From Mycobacteriaceae bacterium (GTDB lineage: Bacteria > Actinomycetota > Actinomycetes > Mycobacteriales > Mycobacteriaceae), in contig JABFVX010000499.1 in the NCBI GenBank assembly GCA_013362555.1, forward strand, positions 1 through 12,196: a DNA stretch of 12,196 nucleotides, read 5' to 3'. A model generated the notes under the pieces. That model did not search any database and was not told the DNA's origin. It saw only the letters and a program-made list of their open reading frames with translations. Both the position numbers and the translations under genes were made by a program. Shown here in pieces: positions 5,900 to 12,196 of the stretch (position 1 is the first letter of the stretch; each line of letters starts with the position of its first letter).

Positions 5900-5950
5900 T
5901 CCAGAACGACCCATGAGTTGCGCCTAACGCAACCTATGGTTCGTTCTGGG
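5900..5950. repeat. Palindromic element C, likely proC terminator
   Basis: Arms 5900-5922 and 5928-5950 surround the centre cctaa; 19 of 23 arm positions match. It lies 15 bases after the proC stop codon, and on the proC strand the stem is followed by TAATTTCTCTC, a T-rich tail that fits an intrinsic terminator. It shares the arm core CAGAAYGRMCC with elements A and B. Both arms end TTGCG where A and B both have GTGCG, a paired change that keeps the stem. Confidence 0.8.
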
Positions 5951-5965
5951 TACAGAATCACCCGT

Positions 5966-6784
5966 CTAACCCAGTTCCGCGGAGCGTCGAGCAGCCGCGT
6001 GCAAGGCTTCGACGAAGGCCGAGCGGACGCCGTCGCGTTCGAGCACCCGCAGGGCCGCGGCGGTCGTGCCGCCCGGAGAGGTCACGGCCGCGCGCAAGTC
6101 GGCCGGGCTCTCGCCGGTGCGTTCCAGCATCTCGGCCGAGCCGAGCAGCGTCTGGACGACCAGAGTGGACGCGGTGGCCCGCGGCAGCCCGAGCCCCACC
6201 GCGGCGTCCACCATGGCCTCGACCACCAGGAAGAAGTACGCGGGCCCGGATCCCGACACCGCCGTCACGGCGTCCATCTGCGACTCGGCGACGGTGACCA
6301 CCTTGCCGACGGCACTGAGCAGGTCGCGGACCTGCTCGAGGTGGTTCGGGCGGGCATAGCTGCCCGCGGCCAGCACGCTCATGCCCTTGCCGAGCAACAT
6401 CGGGGTGTTCGGCATCACCCGGACCACCGGGAAGCCGTCGGGCAGCCGCGCCTCCAGCCGCGCCGTCGGCACGCCCGCGGCAAGCGACACCAGCAGCTGC
6501 TCCCGGTCCACCGCCGCGGCATCCGACATCACGGCCTTGGCCACGTCGTCGACGACGGCGTCCACATCGCCCGGTTTCACGGCGACGACGATGACGTCCG
6601 CGCCTCCCGCGGCCTCGCCCACCTCAGCCGTGACGAAGACCCCGAACCGCTCCCGCAGCTCCGCCCCCCGCTCAACCGCCGCCTCCACCACGGAAAGCTC
6701 CCCAGCCGCATGCCCAGCCTCGATCAACCCGGCCACAAGGGCCTCCCCAATCCGACCCCCCCCAACCACCGAAATGCGCGCCAT
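5966..6784 (-). CDS. proC: Pyrroline-5-carboxylate reductase
   Basis: ProC reduces 1-pyrroline-5-carboxylate to L-proline with NAD(P)H, the last step of proline synthesis in the cytosol. The 272-residue protein has the N-terminal Rossmann start RISVVGGGRIGEAL (residues 3-16), VIVVAVKP in the middle of that domain, VMPNTPMLLGKG, the conserved SGSGPAYFF, and near the C-terminus the family signature DLRAAVTSPGGTTAAAL. Length is typical. ATG 6784 starts the Rossmann strand directly; there is no good Shine-Dalgarno, but a TACCCT -10-like box ends 7 bases before the ATG, which suggests a leaderless transcript. A run of eight G encodes part of the glycine motif. The frame stays open far upstream (to 7381), but that part is the shadow of the GTPase gene. 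Confidence 0.96.
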   Translation of the reverse strand: MARISVVGGGRIGEALVAGLIEAGHAAGELSVVEAAVERGAELRERFGVFVTAEVGEAAGGADVIVVAVKPGDVDAVVDDVAKAVMSDAAAVDREQLLVSLAAGVPTARLEARLPDGFPVVRVMPNTPMLLGKGMSVLAAGSYARPNHLEQVRDLLSAVGKVVTVAESQMDAVTAVSGSGPAYFFLVVEAMVDAAVGLGLPRATASTLVVQTLLGSAEMLERTGESPADLRAAVTSPGGTTAAALRVLERDGVRSAFVEALHAAARRSAELG

Positions 6785-6791
6785 ACCAGTC

Positions 6792-6797
6792 AGGGTA
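6792..6797 (-). promoter_or_regulatory. Possible -10 box for a leaderless proC mRNA
   Basis: TACCCT on the minus strand fits TAnnnT and is separated from the proC ATG by 7 bases, the usual distance from -10 to the transcription start. No convincing -35 is seen. Together with the lack of a Shine-Dalgarno it suggests initiation at the A of the ATG. Confidence 0.4.
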
Positions 6798-6804
6798 CCC
6801 AGCG

Positions 6805-6882
6805 CAAACGCACCCCTTCTTGCCAGGTGCACCGCAAATGGCGCACTGAACGCGGTGCGTTTGGCGAGAAGGGGTGCGTTTG
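6805..6882. terminator. Long hairpin D directly after the IniC-like gene
   Basis: Arms 6805-6835 and 6852-6882 pair at 27 of 31 positions around a 16-base loop. The first 16 bases of the arm (caaacgcaccccttct) match without error. On the minus strand the stem begins right at the base after the IniC-like stop codon and ends 20 bases before the proC start. It probably ends the GTPase transcription unit and separates it from proC. Its sequence is unrelated to elements A-C, and the loop-side gcaaatggcgcac resembles the arm, suggesting a composite repeat. Confidence 0.7.
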
Positions 6883-8352
6883 TCAGCCGCGGCGCATGCG
6901 GCCGTAGATGCCGATCAGTTGGGCTACGGCGGCGTCTTCTGCGGCGCTGGTGGTGGCCAGGGCGCGTTGTTGGACCCAGCCCAGGCGGGCGTTCACCGCG
7001 GCTACCACGTCTGCCGGGGAGGCGCTTGTGGGCAGGCCCATGCGCTCGGCGTCGGAGGTGCCTGCCAGGAGCAGGCGCAGGTCCGCTATCAGCGGGGAGT
7101 GCGGGTCGGCGCTGAGCAGCGAGCGCAGGCTGCGGTAGAGCAGCACCGGCTCCATCGCGGGGTCGGCCCGGATGGCGTGCACGATGCCGCGCAGGTAATC
7201 CCGCGCCGGATGGTTGTAGACCAGGCTGTCGAGCTCGACCATGATGCGCTCGCAGCGGTGCATGGCGGCGAAGCGGTGCAGCACGGTGTACAGCGTGTGC
7301 TGCAGGGCCTGGATGCCGGACCGCTCCGACAGCCACGAGTTGAGCGCGTACGCCCCCTGGCCCGCGATCGACCGGCCGCACACCAGGCCGTATTCACCGA
7401 CCAGATCCAGCAGCCGATCCCGCACGTCGCCGGGAATGGCTGTGGGCCGGTCGGATTCGAGGATGTCGAACAGGTCCAGCGGCTCGTAGCCCGCCAGCGA
7501 GTGCAGCGCGCGAGCGTCCGACTCGGTGACCTGGCCGGTGTGCGACGTCTCCGCCAGCAGGCCGGCCACCGGCAACACGGCGAAGACGCTGTCGCTCAAC
7601 TGTTTTGCCAGTGCGCCCGCGTGCTCGGCCGCGTGCTCGAGCGGATCGCGCCAGCGGCTGAGCACCCCCTCGCCGAAACTGTCCGCACGCGACAGCACGC
7701 CGAGGGTATTGAGCGGGGTGAACTCCAGCTCGCGCAGGAACGCCACTTCGTCGGCGCGCGGTGTGGAGTCGAACAGGAACACCACCGCGTCCGCATCCGC
7801 CGACGCGGAGCGGGTCTGCGCGAAACCGTCGATCAGGAAGCGGCGGGTGGCTTTCGCGTTGTTGGACAGCGTCGCCAGGCCGGGGGTGTCGATCAGTGTG
7901 AGGTGCTGGATCGCGCGGGACGGGAGATACCGGTGCACATAGGCGATCTCCTCGGGATTCTGGCTCAGCTGCACCGGACGGGTCGGGTCCACGCCGATCG
8001 GGGCCCGATTGCCGTCCAGCGTCACCACTTCAGCGCGCGCGGGCGCGCCGTTCTCGTAGATCGTCACCACGTTCGTGGCCTCCAGCGCCGCGGTCTCCGC
8101 GACCGGCGCGCCGATGAGCGCGTTCACCAGAGTCGATTTGCCCGCCTTGATGCGTCCGACGACCACCACTCGGGGCGGCGACCAGAGAATCCCGCCGATC
8201 CGGTTGGCGTGGCCCACCAGATCGCCGCCGAGCCCGGCGACCTGCGACAGGCCGCGGTGGAACGCGGCACGCACCGGGTCTTGCGGCATTCCGCCCGCCT
8301 GCGGCCCGCCCGGCGCCGGGGCGTGCCCCGGAGGTCCCATCGGTGCGCCCAT
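6883..8352 (-). CDS. Dynamin-like GTPase, IniC type
   Basis: A 489-residue dynamin-family GTPase, close in length to mycobacterial IniC (about 490). A Pro/Gly-rich start of about 25 residues precedes the G domain. The P-loop GRIKAGKST is at residues 66-74, the G2 Thr in EATNVVT near 91-97, the G3 DTPG at 155-158, and a variant G4 SRAD at 221-224. The remaining half is helical and lacks a clear hydrophobic membrane segment. In mycobacteria IniA and IniC act together in cell-wall drug response and IniA remodels membranes; a similar partnership with the upstream GTPase is inferred. Its ATG shares one base with the stop of that gene (TGATG); a GTG at 8355 is an alternative start. Hairpin D follows at once. 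Confidence 0.88.
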   Translation of the reverse strand: MGAPMGPPGHAPAPGGPQAGGMPQDPVRAAFHRGLSQVAGLGGDLVGHANRIGGILWSPPRVVVVGRIKAGKSTLVNALIGAPVAETAALEATNVVTIYENGAPARAEVVTLDGNRAPIGVDPTRPVQLSQNPEEIAYVHRYLPSRAIQHLTLIDTPGLATLSNNAKATRRFLIDGFAQTRSASADADAVVFLFDSTPRADEVAFLRELEFTPLNTLGVLSRADSFGEGVLSRWRDPLEHAAEHAGALAKQLSDSVFAVLPVAGLLAETSHTGQVTESDARALHSLAGYEPLDLFDILESDRPTAIPGDVRDRLLDLVGEYGLVCGRSIAGQGAYALNSWLSERSGIQALQHTLYTVLHRFAAMHRCERIMVELDSLVYNHPARDYLRGIVHAIRADPAMEPVLLYRSLRSLLSADPHSPLIADLRLLLAGTSDAERMGLPTSASPADVVAAVNARLGWVQQRALATTSAAEDAAVAQLIGIYGRMRRG

Positions 8353-10169
8353 CACGCGCTCACCGGCTGCGGCTTGCTGAGCGAGGTGATGCCCGACTCC
8401 AACTCGGCGATAGTGGAATTCACGATCTGCTGGTTCTTGGCCAACCGCTGGACTTTCTTCTCCCGTTCCGCGGCATCCTGTTTGGCCGCCAACTGCGCCT
8501 CGTTGAGTCTGCGGGTGACCTCTTCGGTGCGGTCCCTGATGTCGGTACGGTAGCGCAGCACCATCTCGGTGCGCCCGGTCACCATGGCGGTCTCGACCAA
8601 GCGCATCCCGATCGACTTGGTGTTGGCGAGGGTTTCGCGCATCCACGTCAGCAGGTTGTTGCGGCCGGTGCGCATGGCCCGGAACGCCAGGTTGATGCCG
8701 ATCCAGGTCACCGCGGCGACGGCGCCGATGCCGGTGGCCGCGCCCGCGGCCAGGCCGAGCCCGCCGCCGATCACGCCCGCCAGCGACGAGCCGGACAGGC
8801 CCATCGACATCACCATCGGGTCGACCAGACCTTGCTTCTTGCTGGCCACCTCGCTGGTGGACAGCTGCTGCGGCTTGGTCATCACCCCAGCGATCATCTG
8901 GTAGATCTCATTCCACGGCTCGGGTGTCGCGAACAGCGGGGCGGCGATGGCGTGCAGCCGCTTGAGGAACACGTCGAGGGTGGCGGCGAGCGCGAACATC
9001 AGGTCCGCCTCGATCTCGGCGGTGAAGATCTGCGGGTTCTTCCGCAGTACGTCCATGCCCTGCTTGTTGATTCGGGTGGTCCACTTGTCCTTGATCTCGC
9101 CGAGCGACTTGTCCAGGTGGTCCATCGCGGCCTGCCGCGCATAGGTGAGGTCGCGGTTGAAGTGCATCTCCCAGGCGGCGCTGTGGTCTTTGAGCTGCTT
9201 GAGCCGGTCCCGCTCCTCGGTGAGCTCCGGGATCGCCTTGACGTTCTCCTTGGTCGCCTTGATGTCGTCGGCGATGCGGCTGTTGACGGTGCGCAGGCCC
9301 TCCAACGCCGTTCGCATGCCGTCGATTTCGGCGAAGTTCTCGCCGAGCGCCATCTTCTCCGTGATCGCCGCGCGCAGCGCGACGATCCCCGAGGCCTCCA
9401 TGTAGGCGTCGCGCTGCGGGCCCTCGGGCAGGTCGCAGGCGACGAGCGCACGCACGCTCGACACTCCGATGACCGGAATGTTGCGTTTGAGGTGCTCGGC
9501 GAGCAGTCGCTTGTCCTCGGCCACGATGGAGCGCCACCGGCGCAGATTCTTGTCGGTCTTGGTGACCACGACGATGATGGACTCGACCGTCGACGAGGTC
9601 TTGCGGATGAACTCCATCTCCGGCGCGGTCAACGGGCTGCTCGCGTCCGCGACCACCACCAGCACACAGGCGCGCTGCGCCGAGCGGACCGCCATCTGCG
9701 CATGCGCCGCCTGGAGCCCGCCGGTGCCGGGGGTGTCCACCACCATCGCTCCGCCGAACGGGTCCGACGGCACCGGGACGATGACGCGGGTGGGCAGCGC
9801 GTCGATGTTGGGGTCGCTGACGTAGCGGCCGCGCTGGGTCACCCAGTCGGGCAGTTCCGAGGCGGGCACTCGCCGCGTCTCCCCGGCGAACGACAGGTCG
9901 ATCCAGCCCGCGGGGTACGCCTCGGACTCGGGCACCAGGTGCACGGCCGCCGAGGTGGCGACGTCCACGTCCACCGGAGAGGCGTTCGGTACTTCCAACA
10001 GGGCGTTGACCAGCGCGCTCTTGCCTCGCTTGACTTCCCCCACCACAACGACGGACCTGGAGGTCTGGGTCGCCTTCGCCTTGTCCTCCGCGAGCCCCGC
10101 GGTGGCGTTGTAGCCGTAGGTCCGCAGGATCTTGAGGGCGGAGGCCATCGAGTCTTGTACAGCAGTCAT
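8352..10169 (-). CDS. Dynamin-like GTPase, IniA type, with membrane-active hydrophobic region
   Basis: A 605-residue dynamin-family GTPase that probably binds and deforms the inner membrane. Its G motifs are P-loop GEVKRGKSA (44-52), G3 DTPG (145-148) and G4 TKTD (203-206). A long helical middle (about 265-445, charged and coiled-coil-like) leads to a Gly/Ala-rich hydrophobic stretch at 462-496 (SLAGVIGGGLGLAAGAATGI and on), placed like the membrane-inserting tip of bacterial dynamins. A second helical arm with many Glu/Lys/Gln ends the protein. IniA of M. tuberculosis is about 640 residues. ATG 10169 is chosen; a TTG at 10178 and an ATG at 10148 are alternatives, none with a strong ribosome binding site. 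It overlaps the IniC-like gene by one base, pointing to translational coupling and a two-GTPase complex. Confidence 0.88.
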   Translation of the reverse strand: MTAVQDSMASALKILRTYGYNATAGLAEDKAKATQTSRSVVVVGEVKRGKSALVNALLEVPNASPVDVDVATSAAVHLVPESEAYPAGWIDLSFAGETRRVPASELPDWVTQRGRYVSDPNIDALPTRVIVPVPSDPFGGAMVVDTPGTGGLQAAHAQMAVRSAQRACVLVVVADASSPLTAPEMEFIRKTSSTVESIIVVVTKTDKNLRRWRSIVAEDKRLLAEHLKRNIPVIGVSSVRALVACDLPEGPQRDAYMEASGIVALRAAITEKMALGENFAEIDGMRTALEGLRTVNSRIADDIKATKENVKAIPELTEERDRLKQLKDHSAAWEMHFNRDLTYARQAAMDHLDKSLGEIKDKWTTRINKQGMDVLRKNPQIFTAEIEADLMFALAATLDVFLKRLHAIAAPLFATPEPWNEIYQMIAGVMTKPQQLSTSEVASKKQGLVDPMVMSMGLSGSSLAGVIGGGLGLAAGAATGIGAVAAVTWIGINLAFRAMRTGRNNLLTWMRETLANTKSIGMRLVETAMVTGRTEMVLRYRTDIRDRTEEVTRRLNEAQLAAKQDAAEREKKVQRLAKNQQIVNSTIAELESGITSLSKPQPVSA

Positions 10170-10197
10170 CGAGGCCAAAGGTACATCGTGCGCCGAG

Positions 10198-11007
10198 TCA
10201 CCGCGTCGGAGACCGGAGGTCGCGCAGGTCGATCACCGCCCACTTCGACCAATCGCCGAGATCCGGGGTACCGGACACGGACCGGTCAGGTTCGGGCCGG
10301 TGCGGTTGGCTGTCCGGCCGCTCGTGCTGGTCATCCGGGGCGGGCTGGTCCGCGACCAGCATCGTGTGGTCGGACGAGGCCCACGACTGCTCGAACACGT
10401 CGATGGGGACCTCTTCCATGTTGCCGTCCGGGTTGCCGGGGTCGGAGAGGTAGACCACGCCCTTTTCCTCGTCGACCGCCGCCACCACGACCACGTGGTC
10501 GGGCTTGCCGCCGTCGTCGTCGGGCTGTCCCCAGATCCGGTCGGAGTCGACGAAGGCGATGACGCCATAGCCGCCCTCGAGCCTGGTCTCCAGGTCGGCC
10601 ATGGAGCTGTGCTCGACGTGACAAGGAACACCCTGGTCCTCCAGGAGGACTTCCAGATTGTCGATCGTCATGCCCTTGGCCGGGTCGCCGTCGGCGAACA
10701 GCCCGAGCTCGACCGCGCGGTCCTCCATGTACTCCGGGTTGTCGATGTCGAGGCCGGTGTACTCCGACACCACCTGCGCCACCGTGGACGGCCCGCACAG
10801 GCCGTCGCGCTCCTGGTAGAACCAGTGCTCCTGGTACTCGTTCGGATCACCGTCGACATTGTCGGCCGCGTCGACGCCCGGGTGCGCGTCGTAGTCGGCG
10901 TTGTAGTCCTCGTCCGCAGCGTGCGCGTAGTCCGCCGGATCGGACAGGTGGCCGAGATCGTCGCCGGCAACCCCGAAACCGCCAGGCTCCCCGAGCATCT
11001 GGTCCAT
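10198..11007 (-). CDS. C39-like papain-fold protein, apparently cytosolic
   Basis: A 269-residue protein with an acidic N-terminal region (about 1-58, rich in Asp, Ala, Tyr), a cysteine-protease-like core, and a Pro/Asp/His-rich tail. The core has Gln65 six residues before Cys71 in YQERDGLCGPSTVAQV, His171 in KPDHVVVVAAV, and Asp189 in YLSDPGN, the arrangement of a Peptidase_C39_2-type active site. No signal peptide or membrane helix is seen, so it would act in the cytosol or leave by a non-Sec route. Its substrate is unknown; the downstream GTPases are possible targets (inference). ATG 11007 has AGGTGG 5 bases upstream; GTG 11070, adding 21 residues, is possible but has no ribosome binding site. 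It precedes the IniA-like gene by 28 bases, so co-transcription is likely. Confidence 0.75.
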   Translation of the reverse strand: MDQMLGEPGGFGVAGDDLGHLSDPADYAHAADEDYNADYDAHPGVDAADNVDGDPNEYQEHWFYQERDGLCGPSTVAQVVSEYTGLDIDNPEYMEDRAVELGLFADGDPAKGMTIDNLEVLLEDQGVPCHVEHSSMADLETRLEGGYGVIAFVDSDRIWGQPDDDGGKPDHVVVVAAVDEEKGVVYLSDPGNPDGNMEEVPIDVFEQSWASSDHTMLVADQPAPDDQHERPDSQPHRPEPDRSVSGTPDLGDWSKWAVIDLRDLRSPTR

Positions 11008-11093
11008 CTCGTCCACCTGTCCCCTCGATCCTGTATCGAAATCCGTGCCGTTCGCCACGCTCCGCGGCACGTGCAGTGCTTGGAAAGTCCCGC

Positions 11094-11576
11094 TCAGCCG
11101 AACATCGAGTCGGTTTCGTGCGAGCTGTGCGTGTCGTGGCTGTCGTGCGAGCTGTGCGTGTCGTAGGTGTCGTGCGTCTCGTGCGTGTGGGACTCGTGGT
11201 GCGTGTGAGTCTGGCTGTGCGGATCGCTGTCGAGGCTGTGCGGGCTGTCGTGGTAGGTCGGCGCGTCGTCGCTGTCCGCCGCGAAGCTGTCGACGGTGCC
11301 GTCGGCGTGGATCTCAACCCCGTGAATCTCGTACTCGCCCTGCGAGTTCATGGTGCCTACCGTGACGGAGCGGTCGCCGTCCGCCTCCTCGGTGACCACC
11401 GCGACGTCGGTGTTGCCGCGGGCGTCCGTGTGCGCCTCGGTGTTGGTCAAGGTGCCGTCGCGGCCCAGCTCGATCTCGGAGGTGTCGGTGCTGCCGTCTG
11501 CGTGCCGGTTGGTCATCGTCAGGTCGTCGCCAGGACGAATGTTGGTGGTGTGGTCCTGGGAGTGGCGGTTCGCCAT
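11094..11576 (-). CDS. Acidic protein with a His-rich repetitive C-terminus, family not recognised
   Basis: A 160-residue protein that I do not recognise. Residues 1-105 are acidic and look beta-rich, with repeated turns such as RDGTLTNTE, ADGDRSVTV and ADGTVDSFA, and no Cys. From about residue 122 to the end it becomes a His/Thr/Ser/Asp tail in which nearly every third residue is His (THTHHESHTHETHDTYDTHS), including a 9-residue repeat DTHSSHDSH/DTHSSHETD. Such a tail could bind divalent metal ions, but this is inference. There is no signal peptide or membrane helix. ATG 11576 has AAGG 9 bases upstream. It lies 87 bases after the LysM gene and 86 before the C39-like gene on the same strand. 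Confidence 0.65.
   Translation of the reverse strand: MANRHSQDHTTNIRPGDDLTMTNRHADGSTDTSEIELGRDGTLTNTEAHTDARGNTDVAVVTEEADGDRSVTVGTMNSQGEYEIHGVEIHADGTVDSFAADSDDAPTYHDSPHSLDSDPHSQTHTHHESHTHETHDTYDTHSSHDSHDTHSSHETDSMFG
11116..11164. repeat. 27-bp period repeat in the His-rich tail
   Basis: A 22-base unit beginning tcgtgcgagctgtgcgtg occurs at 11116-11137 and again at 11143-11164, a period of 27 bases or nine codons. Looser His/Asp codon repeats continue to about 11215. The repeat encodes the nine-residue DTHSSHxxx unit near the C-terminus. Confidence 0.8.
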
Positions 11577-11663
11577 GTCAGTTGCCTTTCGCTGTGTGCT
11601 GCTTCGAACTGTTTGATGCGAGTTGGATCCGGTCGGTTCCCTGATTCTGCGGGGAAATTCGGC

Positions 11664-12196
11664 CTACGACCAGCCGTCGTCGGAGTGGTCGGCGTCGTGG
11701 TCAATATCGGGATGGTCGGTATTTTCGGGGGCGGGTTCGTGCTCGAAGCCGATCTCGTGCGGGTCGTCGTGGCCCGCATCGGCGGGATGCTCGTCGTGCG
11801 GGCCCGGTTCCGGTGCGGGAGCGGGAGTTTCGCCGGGCTGTTGGCCTGCGTGCGGCTCCGGGTGCGCCAAGTCGATACCCGAGGTGTCCTGGCTGCCGTC
11901 CTGGCTCAGGTCGTGGCCTGGGATGGTCAGCGTGGTCCCCGGCTGGATGACATCCGGATTCGCCCCGACCGCATCCTGGTTGGCCGCGTACACGTGCTGC
12001 CAGTCGGTCCCGTGCTCGGCCGCGATGCTGCTGAGCGAGTCGCCCTCCGCGACGGTGTAATGGTCCACCCCAGGCGCAGGCTGCTCGGCGGGCGGCGCGG
12101 GCGGCTCCGCGGGTTTGTGCCCCTCGTCCGCGGGCGGCGCTGGCTGCTCAACGGGCCGGTGCGCTTCGTCCTTGGGCGGTGCGGGCGGCTCCGCGG
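11664..12196 (-). CDS. LysM-domain protein, N-terminus outside the window
   Basis: The visible 177 codons enter from the right edge with a Pro/Ala-rich linker of three 14-residue repeats (pattern xExPAPPxDExHxP). One LysM domain follows: HYTVAEGDSLSSIAAEHG, then WQHVYAANQDAVGANPDVIQ and PGTTLTIPG, which is a complete motif of about 48 residues. A low-complexity acidic and His-rich tail (HDEHPADAGHDDPHEIGFEH and on to DGWS) ends the protein. LysM domains bind N-acetylglucosamine-containing glycans such as peptidoglycan. Whether this one is exported cannot be told because the start is missing. A GTG inside the frame at 12068 is not taken as the start because the linker upstream stays open and in frame with protein-like repeats. 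It is first of the visible minus-strand genes leading to the GTPases. Confidence 0.85.
   Translation of the reverse strand, partial: AEPPAPPKDEAHRPVEQPAPPADEGHKPAEPPAPPAEQPAPGVDHYTVAEGDSLSSIAAEHGTDWQHVYAANQDAVGANPDVIQPGTTLTIPGHDLSQDGSQDTSGIDLAHPEPHAGQQPGETPAPAPEPGPHDEHPADAGHDDPHEIGFEHEPAPENTDHPDIDHDADHSDDGWS
12069..12196. repeat. Pro-rich linker repeats of the LysM protein
   Basis: The 16-mer gcgggcggctccgcgg occurs at 12097-12112 and at 12181-12196, 84 bases (28 codons) apart. At the protein level the unit is 14 residues: AEPPAPPKDEAHRP, VEQPAPPADEGHKP, then a partial AEPPAPPAEQ. It continues off the right edge. Confidence 0.75.

Noticed and set aside
1569..5950. Palindromes A-C as insertion-sequence ends or CRISPR repeats
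   Set aside because: No transposase lies between them, they are 1.5-2.8 kb apart with ordinary genes in between, and there are no evenly spaced spacers.
5966..7381. proC frame open upstream to 7381
   Set aside because: The upstream part is the shadow of the IniC-like gene; the Rossmann fold starts right at ATG 6784.
6883..8646. IniC-like frame extended to 8646
   Set aside because: The extension overlaps the end of the IniA-like gene and reads as low-complexity shadow; TGATG at 8350-8354 gives a natural start.
8343..10562. Long plus-strand open frame (739 codons) opposite the IniA-like gene
   Set aside because: It is antisense to a clear GTPase gene, has shadow-like Arg/His/Gly composition and no family motifs; high GC makes such frames common.

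Overview
This window comes from a high-GC actinobacterium of the mycolic-acid-bearing Corynebacteriales. Nocardia or a close relative is the best guess. The evidence is strong G/C bias at third codon positions, many GTG starts, a tiny ribosomal protein bS22 gene, IniA/IniC-type dynamin GTPases, and a gene order that I recall as close to the Mycobacterium tuberculosis stretch Rv0500 (proC) to Rv0509 (hemA). The genus is inference; the gene order is read from the sequence.

Left part (1-1908), minus strand: the 5' part of hemA (glutamyl-tRNA reductase, cut by the window edge), preceded by rex (the NADH-sensing repressor) and then a small glutaredoxin-like gene. A near-consensus Rex operator overlaps the likely -35 of rex, so rex probably represses itself and perhaps rex-hemA, tying haem synthesis to NADH/NAD+. 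A 15-bp tandem duplication lies at the hemA ribosome binding site.

Middle part (1989-6784): one plus-strand gene, a HAD-IB phosphatase (SerB1 type), converges on a minus-strand set. In transcription order that set is proC, a small excisionase-type HTH protein, bS22, an extended-SDR NAD-dependent protein, and a PlsC-type acyltransferase two bases after the SDR. The SDR plus acyltransferase pair, with the HAD phosphatase next door, suggests envelope lipid metabolism. The SDR lacks the usual YxxxK catalytic pair.

Right part (6883-12196), all minus strand: a LysM protein (N-terminus outside the window), an acidic His-rich protein, a cytosolic papain-fold (C39-like) protein, and two dynamin-like GTPases resembling IniA and IniC whose genes overlap by one base. 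These look like one transcription unit ending in a long hairpin just before proC. The set is the best candidate for an under-described system, perhaps membrane or cell-wall stress remodelling.

Three copies of one palindromic element (about 51-55 bp) sit 4-15 bases after stop codons (after the glutaredoxin gene, between the HAD and acyltransferase genes, and after proC). Arm changes are partly compensated, which suggests a dispersed hairpin family used as 3' ends or terminators. I see no tRNA, rRNA, CRISPR array, insertion sequence or phage gene.
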